A stretch of DNA of 64,000 nt from RGIG4608 sp045643885 (GTDB lineage: Bacteria; Bacillota; Clostridia; Oscillospirales; CAG-272): the NCBI GenBank assembly GCA_045643885.1, contig JAZRFY010000026.1:7169-71168 (forward strand), written 5' to 3'. This document shows positions 8,400-16,506 of this stretch, in pieces. The position numbers and the translations under genes were made by a program. The notes beneath the pieces were generated by a model. It was given only the letters and a program-made list of their open reading frames with translations, was not told where the DNA came from and ran no database searches. The first letter of the stretch is position 1. Each line of letters opens with the position of its first letter.

Positions 8400-8428
8400 T
8401 TGACTAAGAATGTGGTTTGTGATAGAAT
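8400..8428 (+). promoter_or_regulatory. Sigma-A type promoter for the CyuA-like gene
   Basis: TTGACT (8400-8405) and TAGAAT (8423-8428) with a 17-base spacer, about 30 bases before the start codon. It diverges from the CNNM promoter. The bases between the two promoters are AT-rich with nothing else recognisable. Confidence 0.75.
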
Positions 8429-8459
8429 GAATTTAATATTTTTTGAAAGGAAATTGATT

Positions 8460-9746
8460 ATGCTTTCAAACGAAATAATTAAAACCTATGAAGACATTTT
8501 AATAGAGGAATTACAGGTGGCAATGGGATGTACAGAGCCGATCGCAATAGCATATGCTTCTGCCATTGCTCGCGATGCTCTCGGTCAGCTTCCTGATAAA
8601 ATTACAATTCGTCTTAGCGGCAATATCATCAAAAACGTAAAGAGTGTAATTGTGCCTTCAACTGCGGGCATGCACGGAATAGAAAGTGCCGTAGCTGCCG
8701 GTGTCATCTCAAACAGATACGACCTTAAGCTTGAGCTTTTGTCCATTCTTGGAGAAAGTGATATTGAGGATATTAAGAGCTTTAAAGAAAGCTGCAGCAT
8801 CATTCTTGAGGAGCTTGAAAGTCCTTGTAATTTCGACCTTTTCATCAAGGCTGAGAAGGATTCTCATAAGGTAAAGGTCAGAATTTCCGACTATCATACA
8901 AACGTTGTTTACGTTGAGCATGATAAATGCGATCTTACAGATAAATACAGAAATGAAACTGCCGAAATTGGCAAGAGCTTGAAGAAGGCAGACAGATCTC
9001 TTCTTAACGTTAAGGACATAGTGGAATTTGCCGAAACAGTTGACCTTGAACGCATAAAGCCTCATATTTTAAAGCAAATTGAAATGAATATGGCAATTGC
9101 GAAAGAGGGACTTACAAACGACTACGGAGCTACCATCGGCAAGATTCTTTATAAGAATGGAAACGCCCCCTTAAAGGAAGTTATAAAGGGTTATGCAGCA
9201 GCCGGTAGTGATGCTCGTATGAGTGGCTGCGAATTACCGGTTTGTATTATTTCGGGCAGTGGAAATCAAGGCATCACGGCCTCCGTTCCCGTTGTGGTTT
9301 ATGCAAGAGAAAACGGAATCAACGAAGAAAATATGCTTCGTGGAGTTCTGGTTTCCGACCTTCTTACAATCCATCAAAAAACCGGTATCGGAACACTCTC
9401 GGCATATTGTGGAGCTATCAGTGCAGGTGTTGGAGCAGGTGCAGGTATATGCTATCTTCAAGGAGGAAGATATCGTGAGATTGCTCACACTCTCGTTAAT
9501 GCGGTAGCCATCCTTTCGGGAACTATTTGCGACGGTGCTAAAGCTTCTTGTGCTGCAAAGATCGCCATGGCAGTTGAGGCAGGTATCGTAGGATGCGAAA
9601 TGGCACATGCCGATAAGCAGTTCTACGGTGGTGACGGCATTGTTACCAAGGGCGTTGAAAATACCATCAAAAACGTTGGTATGCTTGCACGCGACGGTAT
9701 GTCGGGCACCGATAAAGAAATTATCAAGATTATGCTTGGAAACTAA
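8460..9746 (+). CDS. UPF0597 / L-cysteine desulfidase (CyuA/CdsB-like) protein
   Basis: A 428-residue cytoplasmic protein of the UPF0597 or serine dehydratase alpha-like family. The ATG at 8460 follows GAAAGGAAA at normal spacing; a further in-frame ATG-less extension upstream overlaps the promoter. Cys24 in MGCTEP, a cysteine in the RMSGCELPVC segment and another in GAKASCAAK match the positions that bind an oxygen-sensitive 4Fe-4S cluster in the archaeal cysteine desulfidase. CyuA-type enzymes turn L-cysteine into pyruvate, ammonia and sulfide in anaerobes. A serine dehydratase activity is the alternative. It is followed after 36 bases by the M16 protease, so the pair is probably one operon linking peptide breakdown with amino-acid use. 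Confidence 0.85.
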   Translation: MLSNEIIKTYEDILIEELQVAMGCTEPIAIAYASAIARDALGQLPDKITIRLSGNIIKNVKSVIVPSTAGMHGIESAVAAGVISNRYDLKLELLSILGESDIEDIKSFKESCSIILEELESPCNFDLFIKAEKDSHKVKVRISDYHTNVVYVEHDKCDLTDKYRNETAEIGKSLKKADRSLLNVKDIVEFAETVDLERIKPHILKQIEMNMAIAKEGLTNDYGATIGKILYKNGNAPLKEVIKGYAAAGSDARMSGCELPVCIISGSGNQGITASVPVVVYARENGINEENMLRGVLVSDLLTIHQKTGIGTLSAYCGAISAGVGAGAGICYLQGGRYREIAHTLVNAVAILSGTICDGAKASCAAKIAMAVEAGIVGCEMAHADKQFYGGDGIVTKGVENTIKNVGMLARDGMSGTDKEIIKIMLGN

Positions 9747-9782
9747 TTTGTTACTAATTGATTTACATAAAAGGAGAAAACT

Positions 9783-12587
9783 ATGAAAAACTTTACTTTT
9801 ACCAATAAGGTAAGATTTGACTCCTGTGGCTATGACGTGTACGAATACGATCATATAAGCGGAGCAAAGCTTATCTACATTGACTCAGGTACAGAGGAAA
9901 AATCCTTCTGTGCAGCATTCAAGACAATTCCAGATGATTCAACAGGTGTATTCCATATTCTCGAGCACTCCGTTCTTGACGGATCTAAAAACTATCCTAT
10001 GAACTCTCCGTTCTTGTTTATGCTCAAGAACTCTATGAATACCTTCCTTAATGCAATGACATTCAAGGGTAAGACAATGTACCCCTGTGCTTCTTGTAAC
10101 CCCGATGATTTTGAAAATCTTATGAAGGTTTATCTTGATGCGGTTTTCAATCCCATTCTTGCTGAAGGCACTTTCTTGAGAGAGGGATGGCACATTGAAA
10201 AGGCAGAAAACGGCTTTGATATCAAGGGCGTTGTCTATAACGAGATGCAGGGTGCAGGCGCTTCTATTCAGCGTCAGCTTTACGGAGCTATGACTGCTGA
10301 CCTTTACCCCGATACTTATCAGAAATATAACAGTGGTGGTGAGCCTTCAGTAATTCCTTCTCTCACATACGAAAACTACCTTGCGGCATATAGAAAGTAC
10401 TATAGCACAGCTAACTGTGTGCTTTTCCTTCGCGGTAATATGGATCTTGAAAGATATACCGATATCATCGATCAGTGGCTTGCAGGTGCTTCTCAGGAAA
10501 GAAGTGAAATCAAGCATACGGTACAAGGGCCTAATCACAAGGTTTGTGAGCATGAATATCCCATTTCTCCCTCCGAGGATGCAAAGGGAAAGACAAATAT
10601 CATCTACTCATACAACGTAGGTATGTATAACGATGCCGAAAGACAGATGGCTGCCGGTCTTCTTGCAAACTACCTTATGGATAACAACTCGTCTCCCTTG
10701 AAGAAGGCGCTCGTTTCAAGTGGTCTTATGCAGGATGCTGATATTTACGACTCTACCGACGACATTCAAACCTCTTGGGGCTTTGCGGCTTATAATACTG
10801 AAAAAGAGCATAGAGATGCTATCAAGCAGATTATTGACGATACAATAAAGGGAATTATCGATAACGGTATTGATAAGGAAATCATGCTTTCTCAAATTTC
10901 TGCCACAAGCTTCAGAATGAAGGAGCAGAGAAATGCCGTAACAGGTCTTTGCATCTACGATTTCATCAATATCGCAAATAACTGCTTCTATAACGTTCCC
11001 ATCAATACTTATTTTGAGATTGATGAAACGTTTGAAAAATTTGAGCGTGAGCTTGATAACGGCTATTTTGAAAATCTTCTTCGTGAGATTTTCTTTGAAA
11101 ACGATATTACTGCGATCTCAGTTCTTGTTCCCGTACAAAAGGAATCAAGTGAGGCTCACAAGAAGACTGTTGAAGAATATACAGCTCATCTTTCCAATGA
11201 AGTTAAGGAGGCTGCACATCAGAGATTTATAGACGGCACTCAAGAAGCGATGGATCGCGATACTCCCGAAGCAATTGCAAAAATGCCCACTCTTTCACTC
11301 GATAAGCTCACAAAAGAGCTTCCTAAAAAGGAATTTATGCCCGAAGGCAAGGTTCTTTATACTCCCGCATCAACTAACGGTGTGGCATATTACCGATTCT
11401 ACTTCTCGCTCGCAGGACTTAGCGCAAACGAGATTATGACTGTTGAGCTTATTTCCCGTAGCCTAGCGGACTTTGCAACAGAGAACAGTACCCCCTCCGA
11501 GCTTTCCAATAAGCTTAATAGATACGCAGGTAAATGGAAATTTGCCACAACTACAGTTTCTCCCTCTATGAAGAAGTCCGATCCCTATCTTGTAGTAAGT
11601 GTTGCATGTCTTGAAAAGAACGCTGAAAAGGCACTTGAAATCATCAGTGAAATTCTTACTAAGACAGTTTATGATGAAGAAACTGCCAAAACAGTTCTTG
11701 CTCGCGAGCTCAATAACACAAGAATGCAGTTCATGGGCAACGGTGTAGGACTTGCTCTTAACACAAGTGAATCCCTTATTTCTGCAAGTGGATATTACAG
11801 TGTTCTTACAGGAGGATACCCCTTGTTTGCAAAGATTCAGGAGCTTTCAAACGAGCCCAAAGCCTTTTGCGAAGGTGCAAAAGCACTTCTTTCCAGAGTA
11901 TTTAACGAATCAAATCTTTGCTACACAGGTCTTACTGGCAATAAAGAGCTTCTTGCACATTCTCTTGATCTTCCCATGGGAGAAAAGCTTGAGGGTGCAA
12001 CACTCGTTAATCCCGATTGTAAGAAGGTTGCTTATGCAATTCCCGCAGGAATCAGCTTTAACGTTCGTTCACTCGACGTAAATGACATCCTTCCTTACAG
12101 TGGTAAGCATATGGCACTTTCAAATCTTCTTTCACTTGGATACTTGTGGCACAACGTCCGTGAGGTTGGCGGTGCTTACGGCACAGGTCTTCGCTTTGCA
12201 AGACGAGGAGCTATGAATGTTTATTCATATCGCGATCCCAAGGTTAAGGAAACGTATGAGCTTTATGACGGTATTGCAAATTATCTTGCAACTAACGAGT
12301 TTACCGATGGTGAGATTCTTGGATGCATCATCAGTACTCTTGCGGATTTCGTAAATCCCAAGTCCGTTGAAATGGAAGGCATTGAAAACGAAATGGGATT
12401 CCTTGCAAATTATACCTACGAAGAAAAGGCACGTCACATGGCTGAGGTTCTTTCCTTCAGCAAGGAAGATATCAAGTCCTTCGTGCCCATATTTGAAGCG
12501 TTCAAATCAAATTGCGCCGAGTGCTCAGTTGGTAACAGTGATAACCAAGCTGCCTACGGAAAATTTGATGAGATAATTAATATTTGA
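9783..12587 (+). CDS. M16C presequence-type metallopeptidase (PreP/insulinase family)
   Basis: A 934-residue zinc peptidase, close to the usual length for PreP-like two-half chambers. The inverted zinc motif HILEH is at residues 58-62 (His58, Glu61, His62), and the third ligand is the Glu of VVYNEMQGA near residue 155. The C-terminal half (about 500-934) is the inactive M16 domain with the conserved NVREVGGAYG segment. Members degrade unstructured peptides of up to roughly 70 residues inside the cell. No signal peptide is seen. The start has an AAAAGGAG Shine-Dalgarno. It follows the CyuA-like gene on the same strand and ends at a strong terminator. Confidence 0.93.
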   Translation: MKNFTFTNKVRFDSCGYDVYEYDHISGAKLIYIDSGTEEKSFCAAFKTIPDDSTGVFHILEHSVLDGSKNYPMNSPFLFMLKNSMNTFLNAMTFKGKTMYPCASCNPDDFENLMKVYLDAVFNPILAEGTFLREGWHIEKAENGFDIKGVVYNEMQGAGASIQRQLYGAMTADLYPDTYQKYNSGGEPSVIPSLTYENYLAAYRKYYSTANCVLFLRGNMDLERYTDIIDQWLAGASQERSEIKHTVQGPNHKVCEHEYPISPSEDAKGKTNIIYSYNVGMYNDAERQMAAGLLANYLMDNNSSPLKKALVSSGLMQDADIYDSTDDIQTSWGFAAYNTEKEHRDAIKQIIDDTIKGIIDNGIDKEIMLSQISATSFRMKEQRNAVTGLCIYDFINIANNCFYNVPINTYFEIDETFEKFERELDNGYFENLLREIFFENDITAISVLVPVQKESSEAHKKTVEEYTAHLSNEVKEAAHQRFIDGTQEAMDRDTPEAIAKMPTLSLDKLTKELPKKEFMPEGKVLYTPASTNGVAYYRFYFSLAGLSANEIMTVELISRSLADFATENSTPSELSNKLNRYAGKWKFATTTVSPSMKKSDPYLVVSVACLEKNAEKALEIISEILTKTVYDEETAKTVLARELNNTRMQFMGNGVGLALNTSESLISASGYYSVLTGGYPLFAKIQELSNEPKAFCEGAKALLSRVFNESNLCYTGLTGNKELLAHSLDLPMGEKLEGATLVNPDCKKVAYAIPAGISFNVRSLDVNDILPYSGKHMALSNLLSLGYLWHNVREVGGAYGTGLRFARRGAMNVYSYRDPKVKETYELYDGIANYLATNEFTDGEILGCIISTLADFVNPKSVEMEGIENEMGFLANYTYEEKARHMAEVLSFSKEDIKSFVPIFEAFKSNCAECSVGNSDNQAAYGKFDEIINI

Positions 12588-12600
12588 TAAATAAAAAGAT

Positions 12601-12633
12601 AACGGTGAGGGGCTACCTCACCGTTGTTTTTTT
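12601..12633 (+). terminator. Bidirectional intrinsic terminator between M16 protease and esterase
   Basis: AACGGTGAGG and CCTCACCGTT (12601-12610 and 12616-12625) with a five-base loop, then a T-run. A-rich sequence on the other side lets it stop minus-strand transcripts of the esterase gene as well. Confidence 0.9.
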
Positions 12634-13453
12634 ATCTTAAATTTTTAAGCCAATTGTCAGCAAGATTTACCCACGAAGATGCAGGATGTGGAGCATTTTC
12701 GGGTATATCGCGACACGTTTCGTGGTTAGCAAGGGAAAGGCCGTGAACTCCATCGGGATAGAGAACCAGCTCGTGCTTAACTCCTGCTTTTTTTAGTGCA
12801 GACGCGAAATTCTTTGAGTTTTGAACGGGTACTGAATTATCATTTTCAGTGTGCCAAATAAATGCAGGTGGAGTGGTTTCATCAACGTGAAGATCAAGAG
12901 AGAAAAGGTCTTTAAGCTCCTTGGATGGGTTTTCCGTTCCACAAAAATAATGCAATGTACCAAGATGTGTGGGGCATGTTGCCGTAATTACAGGGTATGA
13001 TAAAACCATTGCATCGGGACGGCATATTTTTGTGTCAGAACCATCTCCAATTGCCGATTTAACTGCATCGTGATTCCAGTAAACACCGCATGATGCAGCG
13101 AGATGGCCACCTGCAGAAAATCCCAATATATAAACCCTTGAAGGGTCGATATTATATTCTTTTGCGTTATCTCTTATATGCTTGATGGCAAGAGCAGCTT
13201 CACACAAGGGACGAAGACCTGATGCCATTTTCTCAACTGAATATTTCAGCACAAAAGCATTGTATCCTCTTGCTAAAAATTGAACTGCAACAGGCTCGCT
13301 TTCACGCTCGGACGTCCATCCGTAACCCCCACCCGGGCAAATCAGAATAGCAGGGCGCGGATCGTTGCCAAGTTCAATCGGATTATCCCTTATATAGGTT
13401 ACAAGATGAGCAGCTTCATCCTGTGGGAAAATATATAATTTATCAAATTTCAT
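12632..13453 (-). CDS. Alpha/beta hydrolase, acetyl-esterase type
   Basis: A 273-residue cytoplasmic hydrolase of the esterase/lipase family that holds acetylxylan and acetyl esterases. The oxyanion-hole glycines are in CPGGGYG (about 39-45), the nucleophile is Ser113 in GFSAGG, an acid residue lies in WHTENDNSVPV, and the His is in GVHGLSL near residue 244. There is no signal peptide, so it probably removes acetyl groups from imported sugars or oligosaccharides. It stands alone with its own promoter (13471-13498). The physiological substrate is unknown. Confidence 0.85.
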   Translation of the reverse strand: MKFDKLYIFPQDEAAHLVTYIRDNPIELGNDPRPAILICPGGGYGWTSERESEPVAVQFLARGYNAFVLKYSVEKMASGLRPLCEAALAIKHIRDNAKEYNIDPSRVYILGFSAGGHLAASCGVYWNHDAVKSAIGDGSDTKICRPDAMVLSYPVITATCPTHLGTLHYFCGTENPSKELKDLFSLDLHVDETTPPAFIWHTENDNSVPVQNSKNFASALKKAGVKHELVLYPDGVHGLSLANHETCRDIPENAPHPASSWVNLADNWLKNLR

Positions 13454-13470
13454 ACCATCACCTCAAATAA

Positions 13471-13498
13471 ATTATAGCATTATTTCCATAAATGTCAA
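13471..13498 (-). promoter_or_regulatory. Sigma-A type promoter for the esterase gene
   Basis: Minus-strand TTGACA (13493-13498) and TATAAT (13471-13476), 16-base spacer, 18 bases from the start codon. A 14-bp perfect palindrome AAAAGTATACTTTT (13502-13515) lies just upstream and may be shared with the divergent gene at 13564. Confidence 0.75.
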
Positions 13499-13563
13499 TA
13501 TAAAAGTATACTTTTCATCCTTTTGCAGATAATAATATCAAAACTTAAAAAGGAGAATAAAAA

Positions 13564-14013
13564 ATGAATAATAATTCAACAAACAGGGATACTGAGCTTT
13601 TACAGGACATATATTCTAACGTGAAAATGGGATCTGATTCCATCATTAATTTGTTGCCCAAGATCAATGATGAAGAGATGAAATGCTTTATGACCTCTCA
13701 GCTCGATAAATACGAGGGGTATGCTCAAAGCGTAAAGCAAATCCTAAGTGATAAGGGAGTTGAAGTCAAAGAACCCAACCCTCTTTCCAAGCTTGGAGCA
13801 AAGATCGGCATGGAGATGAAATCCATGCAAGACAGTACCACAAGCCATATGGCTGAGATGATGGTTCAAGGCTCAACGATGGACGTTACCGACCTTTTGC
13901 AAAAGGTGAGTGCATATGAAAATTATCCCGAATGCAAGGAATCCGTAGCTCTTGCAAAAGAGATAGTTGCTTTTGAAGAGAAAAACATTGAAAAAATGAA
14001 GCAGTTTCTTTAA
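13564..14013 (+). CDS. Hypothetical all-helical protein, 149 residues
   Basis: I cannot assign a function. The protein is soluble, acidic and methionine-rich (many Met in the region 58-106), and is predicted to be almost wholly helical, with a heptad-like spacing of hydrophobic residues suggestive of a four-helix bundle such as the DUF2383 or ferritin-like folds, but no metal-binding ExxH pattern is present. AAAAAGGAG precedes the ATG. It lies between an esterase and a DUF1858 redox protein that has its own promoter, so it is likely a single-gene unit. Confidence 0.7.
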   Translation: MNNNSTNRDTELLQDIYSNVKMGSDSIINLLPKINDEEMKCFMTSQLDKYEGYAQSVKQILSDKGVEVKEPNPLSKLGAKIGMEMKSMQDSTTSHMAEMMVQGSTMDVTDLLQKVSAYENYPECKESVALAKEIVAFEEKNIEKMKQFL

Positions 14014-14040
14014 AAATCTATTATTTTAGTTAAAATCTGA

Positions 14041-14069
14041 TTGACATGCGCATTAAAATGTTATATAAT
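14041..14069 (+). promoter_or_regulatory. Sigma-A type promoter for the DUF1858 gene
   Basis: TTGACA (14041-14046) and TATAAT (14064-14069) with a 17-base spacer, 34 bases before the start codon. Confidence 0.85.
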
Positions 14070-14103
14070 AATTTATATACTTTTTAGATAGGAGAAACTA
14101 ATC

Positions 14104-14301
14104 ATGAAGGTAACAAAGGAATCCATCATCGGTGATGTTCTTGATTTCAACCCCGAGACAGCTCAGTTCTTCTTTGAAATCGGTATGCATTGCCTCGGTT
14201 GTCCTGCATCTCGTGGTGAGTGCATTGCTGATGCATGCGCAGTTCACGGAACAGATGCTGATAAGCTTGTTGAAAAGATTAACGCATTTCTTGGAAACTA
14301 A
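14104..14301 (+). CDS. DUF1858 hybrid-cluster-associated redox disulfide protein
   Basis: A 65-residue protein matching the DUF1858 fold: an N-terminal KVTKESIIGDVLDFNPETA stretch, then the redox pair GMHCLGCP (CxxC) and further cysteines in GECIADAC. In anaerobes this domain often sits beside or is fused to hybrid-cluster proteins or ScdA-like iron proteins and is thought to handle thiol or nitrosative stress, though its reaction is unproven. It has its own promoter and terminator, so it is a monocistronic gene. Confidence 0.85.
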   Translation: MKVTKESIIGDVLDFNPETAQFFFEIGMHCLGCPASRGECIADACAVHGTDADKLVEKINAFLGN

Positions 14302-14310
14302 TTAATAAAA

Positions 14311-14335
14311 AAGAGCCTTGCAAAAGGCTCTTTTT
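14311..14335 (+). terminator. Intrinsic terminator after the DUF1858 gene
   Basis: AAGAGCC and GGCTCTT arms around a short loop, followed by TTTTT. It insulates the gene from the downstream trmK run. Confidence 0.85.
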
Positions 14336-14349
14336 GCTCTGGAGAGATT

Positions 14350-15033
14350 ATGGAACATATCAAAATTAACGATAGATTATTAACTGCCGTGCCTTTTGTA
14401 AGAGAAAATAGAAGATTTGCCGATATCGGTACCGATCATGCATATCTCCCGATATATCTTATGGGGCTTTCTAAAATATCTTCGGCAGTGGCAGCTGATA
14501 TAAATGTCGGACCTTTGGAGAAGGCGCGCGAAAACATCGAAAAATACGGATATCAGGACTTGATTACAACAGTTCTTTGCGACGGACTTAAAAAGGTGTT
14601 TCCCGACTTGGCTGACGATATAGCAATATTCGGCATGGGTGGTGAGTTGATAGTCAAAATCATTGATGAAGCCCCTTGGGTAAAGGATTCAAGCAAAAGA
14701 TTGATTCTTCAACCCATGACGCATCCCGAAAAGCTTAGAGAATACCTCATAAATAACGGATTTGCTATAATCGGTGAGGCGATTTCTTTCGATAGAGGTA
14801 AGATATATCAAACGATTTGTGCCGAATATGACGGTATCATAAGAGAGCTTGACGTATTAGCACTTCACTACGGAGAATACATTCTCAAGGATAAGAGTGA
14901 TCTTCTTATTGAGCTTATGAAGGAGATGCAGAAAAAGCTTGAACGAAAGATAAACGGCAAAGCTGAAGGAAATGAGGATGCTTCATATGAAAAGAACCTT
15001 CTTGCGAAAATTACGGAATACATAGAGAGGTAA
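14350..15033 (+). CDS. trmK: tRNA (adenine(22)-N1)-methyltransferase
   Basis: A 227-residue SAM-dependent methyltransferase. The Rossmann glycine motif is ADIGTDHAYLP (about 25-35), unusually with TDHAYLP as found in TrmK, and the fourth motif is FGMGGELI (about 97-104). The C-terminal coiled-coil helix (about 185-227) is typical of the family. It makes m1A22 in tRNA-Ser and tRNA-Tyr of Gram-positive bacteria. trmK followed by a NIF3-like gene is a common Firmicutes pair and is kept here with five bases between. Confidence 0.92.
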   Translation: MEHIKINDRLLTAVPFVRENRRFADIGTDHAYLPIYLMGLSKISSAVAADINVGPLEKARENIEKYGYQDLITTVLCDGLKKVFPDLADDIAIFGMGGELIVKIIDEAPWVKDSSKRLILQPMTHPEKLREYLINNGFAIIGEAISFDRGKIYQTICAEYDGIIRELDVLALHYGEYILKDKSDLLIELMKEMQKKLERKINGKAEGNEDASYEKNLLAKITEYIER

Positions 15034-15038
15034 TTGCT

Positions 15039-15806
15039 ATGAATATTAATGAACTTAATAGATATATGAACGAGAGAATTCCCAAAACTCTTTCTTGTTC
15101 TTGGGATAACGACGGACTTATGTGTTGCCCCGATGCTACAAGAGAAGTTAAGAAGGCACTCTTTTGCATGGATGTAACACCCGAAGCAATTGATTATGCA
15201 ATAGACGGAGGTTATGACGTTATCATTTCTCATCACCCCTTGATTTTCAAGGGGGTAAAGACCGTTTCAGGTGACGTTGGAATCCCTGCAAGAATCATCA
15301 AGCTTATTAAGAATGACGTTTCAGTTATGTCCTTCCACACAAGATTTGACGCAGTTGACGGTGGCGTAAATGACGCATTGGCAGAGCTTTTTGAACTTAC
15401 TGACGTAGAAAAAATCGTTTGTGATGACATTGAGCTTATGCGAGTTGGTAGTCTCAAAAACGGGATGAATATCGAAGATTTTGTTGAGCTCGTTAAAGAA
15501 AAGCTTGGCTGCGAGCACCTGAATTTTGCTTCAAACGATGGCAAGGTTAAAAGACTTGCCTTGGTTGGCGGCGGTGGTGGAAGCTATATCCACACTGCAG
15601 CAAGAGCAGGAGCTGACACGTATCTTTCAGGTGAAATTGGCTATCACAATATGACTGACTGCAAGGATACTGGCATAAATCTTGTAGAAGCAGGACATTA
15701 TTTTACTGAAAATCCCACACTCAAAAATCTTGCGAGATTCGTGCTTGAAGCCGATGCTTCAATTAAGTGCGATTTCTTTGAATCTAATATAATCAAACAT
15801 ATTTAA
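15039..15806 (+). CDS. NIF3-like dinuclear metal-centre protein (YqfO family)
   Basis: A 255-residue NIF3/DUF34 protein. Metal-binding motifs are visible: ISHHPLIFKG near residue 65, FHTRFDAVDGG near 100 and VEAGHYFTEN near 220. The family forms a toroidal hexamer with a two-metal site. Proposed roles include GTP cyclohydrolase-like activity and metal insertion, with no settled function. It directly follows trmK, as in Bacillus and most Clostridia, and lacks the PII-like insert of the longer YqfO proteins. Confidence 0.9.
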   Translation: MNINELNRYMNERIPKTLSCSWDNDGLMCCPDATREVKKALFCMDVTPEAIDYAIDGGYDVIISHHPLIFKGVKTVSGDVGIPARIIKLIKNDVSVMSFHTRFDAVDGGVNDALAELFELTDVEKIVCDDIELMRVGSLKNGMNIEDFVELVKEKLGCEHLNFASNDGKVKRLALVGGGGGSYIHTAARAGADTYLSGEIGYHNMTDCKDTGINLVEAGHYFTENPTLKNLARFVLEADASIKCDFFESNIIKHI

Positions 15807-15816
15807 GGAGAACTGT

Positions 15817-16506
15817 ATGACGTTTGTTGCATCAAACCTTTATGGTAGACTCGATAAATTTGAAAAGCTCATTAAGAAGATAAACCTCAAGGATAGCGAT
15901 ATCCTCTATATTCTTGGAAATATCGTTGACTTCGGTGAGGATTCTATCGAGCTTGTAAACGAGCTCAGTGCTCAGTATAATGTTTATAGCGTTCTCGGTG
16001 AGCACGATTATAAGGCATATCTTTTGCTTTCTGAATTTGATAGAATCATCAGAGAGGGAGGTGCTCCTTCGGTTAGCTTTTCAAAGGAAATGATCGCTTG
16101 GGCGCAAAATGGTGGTCAGGCAACTCTTGAGGCGTTCAAGAGCGCTGATGCCGATTCTAAAGAGGGATTTCTCGATTATCTTTCCGACCTTCCCGTATTT
16201 GAAGAGGTTGATATCAAGGGCAAGCAGTACGTACTTACTTGCAGGGGTATTGCAAACTTTGAAGGTGATAAGGATCTCTATGATTATGAGCTTGATTCCT
16301 TTATGGAAGGCTATCTTGATATAGAAAAAACTTACTTTGAAAGCAAGAAAATGGTTGTGGGCTATCTTGATTACGAGCACACTCCCGCAGGACGTGCAGG
16401 TAAAATCAATGCTAAAAACAACAATATTGCACTTGCTTGCGATATGAGTGAAAACGATGACGTCGTTTGCATTTGCCTTGAGACCAATGATGAATACTAT
16501 GTGTAA
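15817..16506 (+). CDS. Degenerate PPP-type phosphoesterase (probable pseudoenzyme)
   Basis: A 229-residue protein that aligns by eye with the bacterial PPP/calcineurin phosphoesterases, but every metal-binding motif is altered. The usual SDIHGR is SNLYGR (residues 6-11), GDxVDRG is GNIVDFG (near 34-40), GNHE is GEHD (near 61), and the later VHAG is TCRG. The shape of the fold (ILGNIVDFG, VYSVLGEHD, a late HTPAG) is kept. It should not bind the normal two-metal centre. It lies between NIF3 (11 bases) and the 23S rRNA methyltransferase (8-base overlap), so it is co-translated with RNA-modification genes. A structural or ligand-sensing role is inferred. Confidence 0.7.
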   Translation: MTFVASNLYGRLDKFEKLIKKINLKDSDILYILGNIVDFGEDSIELVNELSAQYNVYSVLGEHDYKAYLLLSEFDRIIREGGAPSVSFSKEMIAWAQNGGQATLEAFKSADADSKEGFLDYLSDLPVFEEVDIKGKQYVLTCRGIANFEGDKDLYDYELDSFMEGYLDIEKTYFESKKMVVGYLDYEHTPAGRAGKINAKNNNIALACDMSENDDVVCICLETNDEYYV

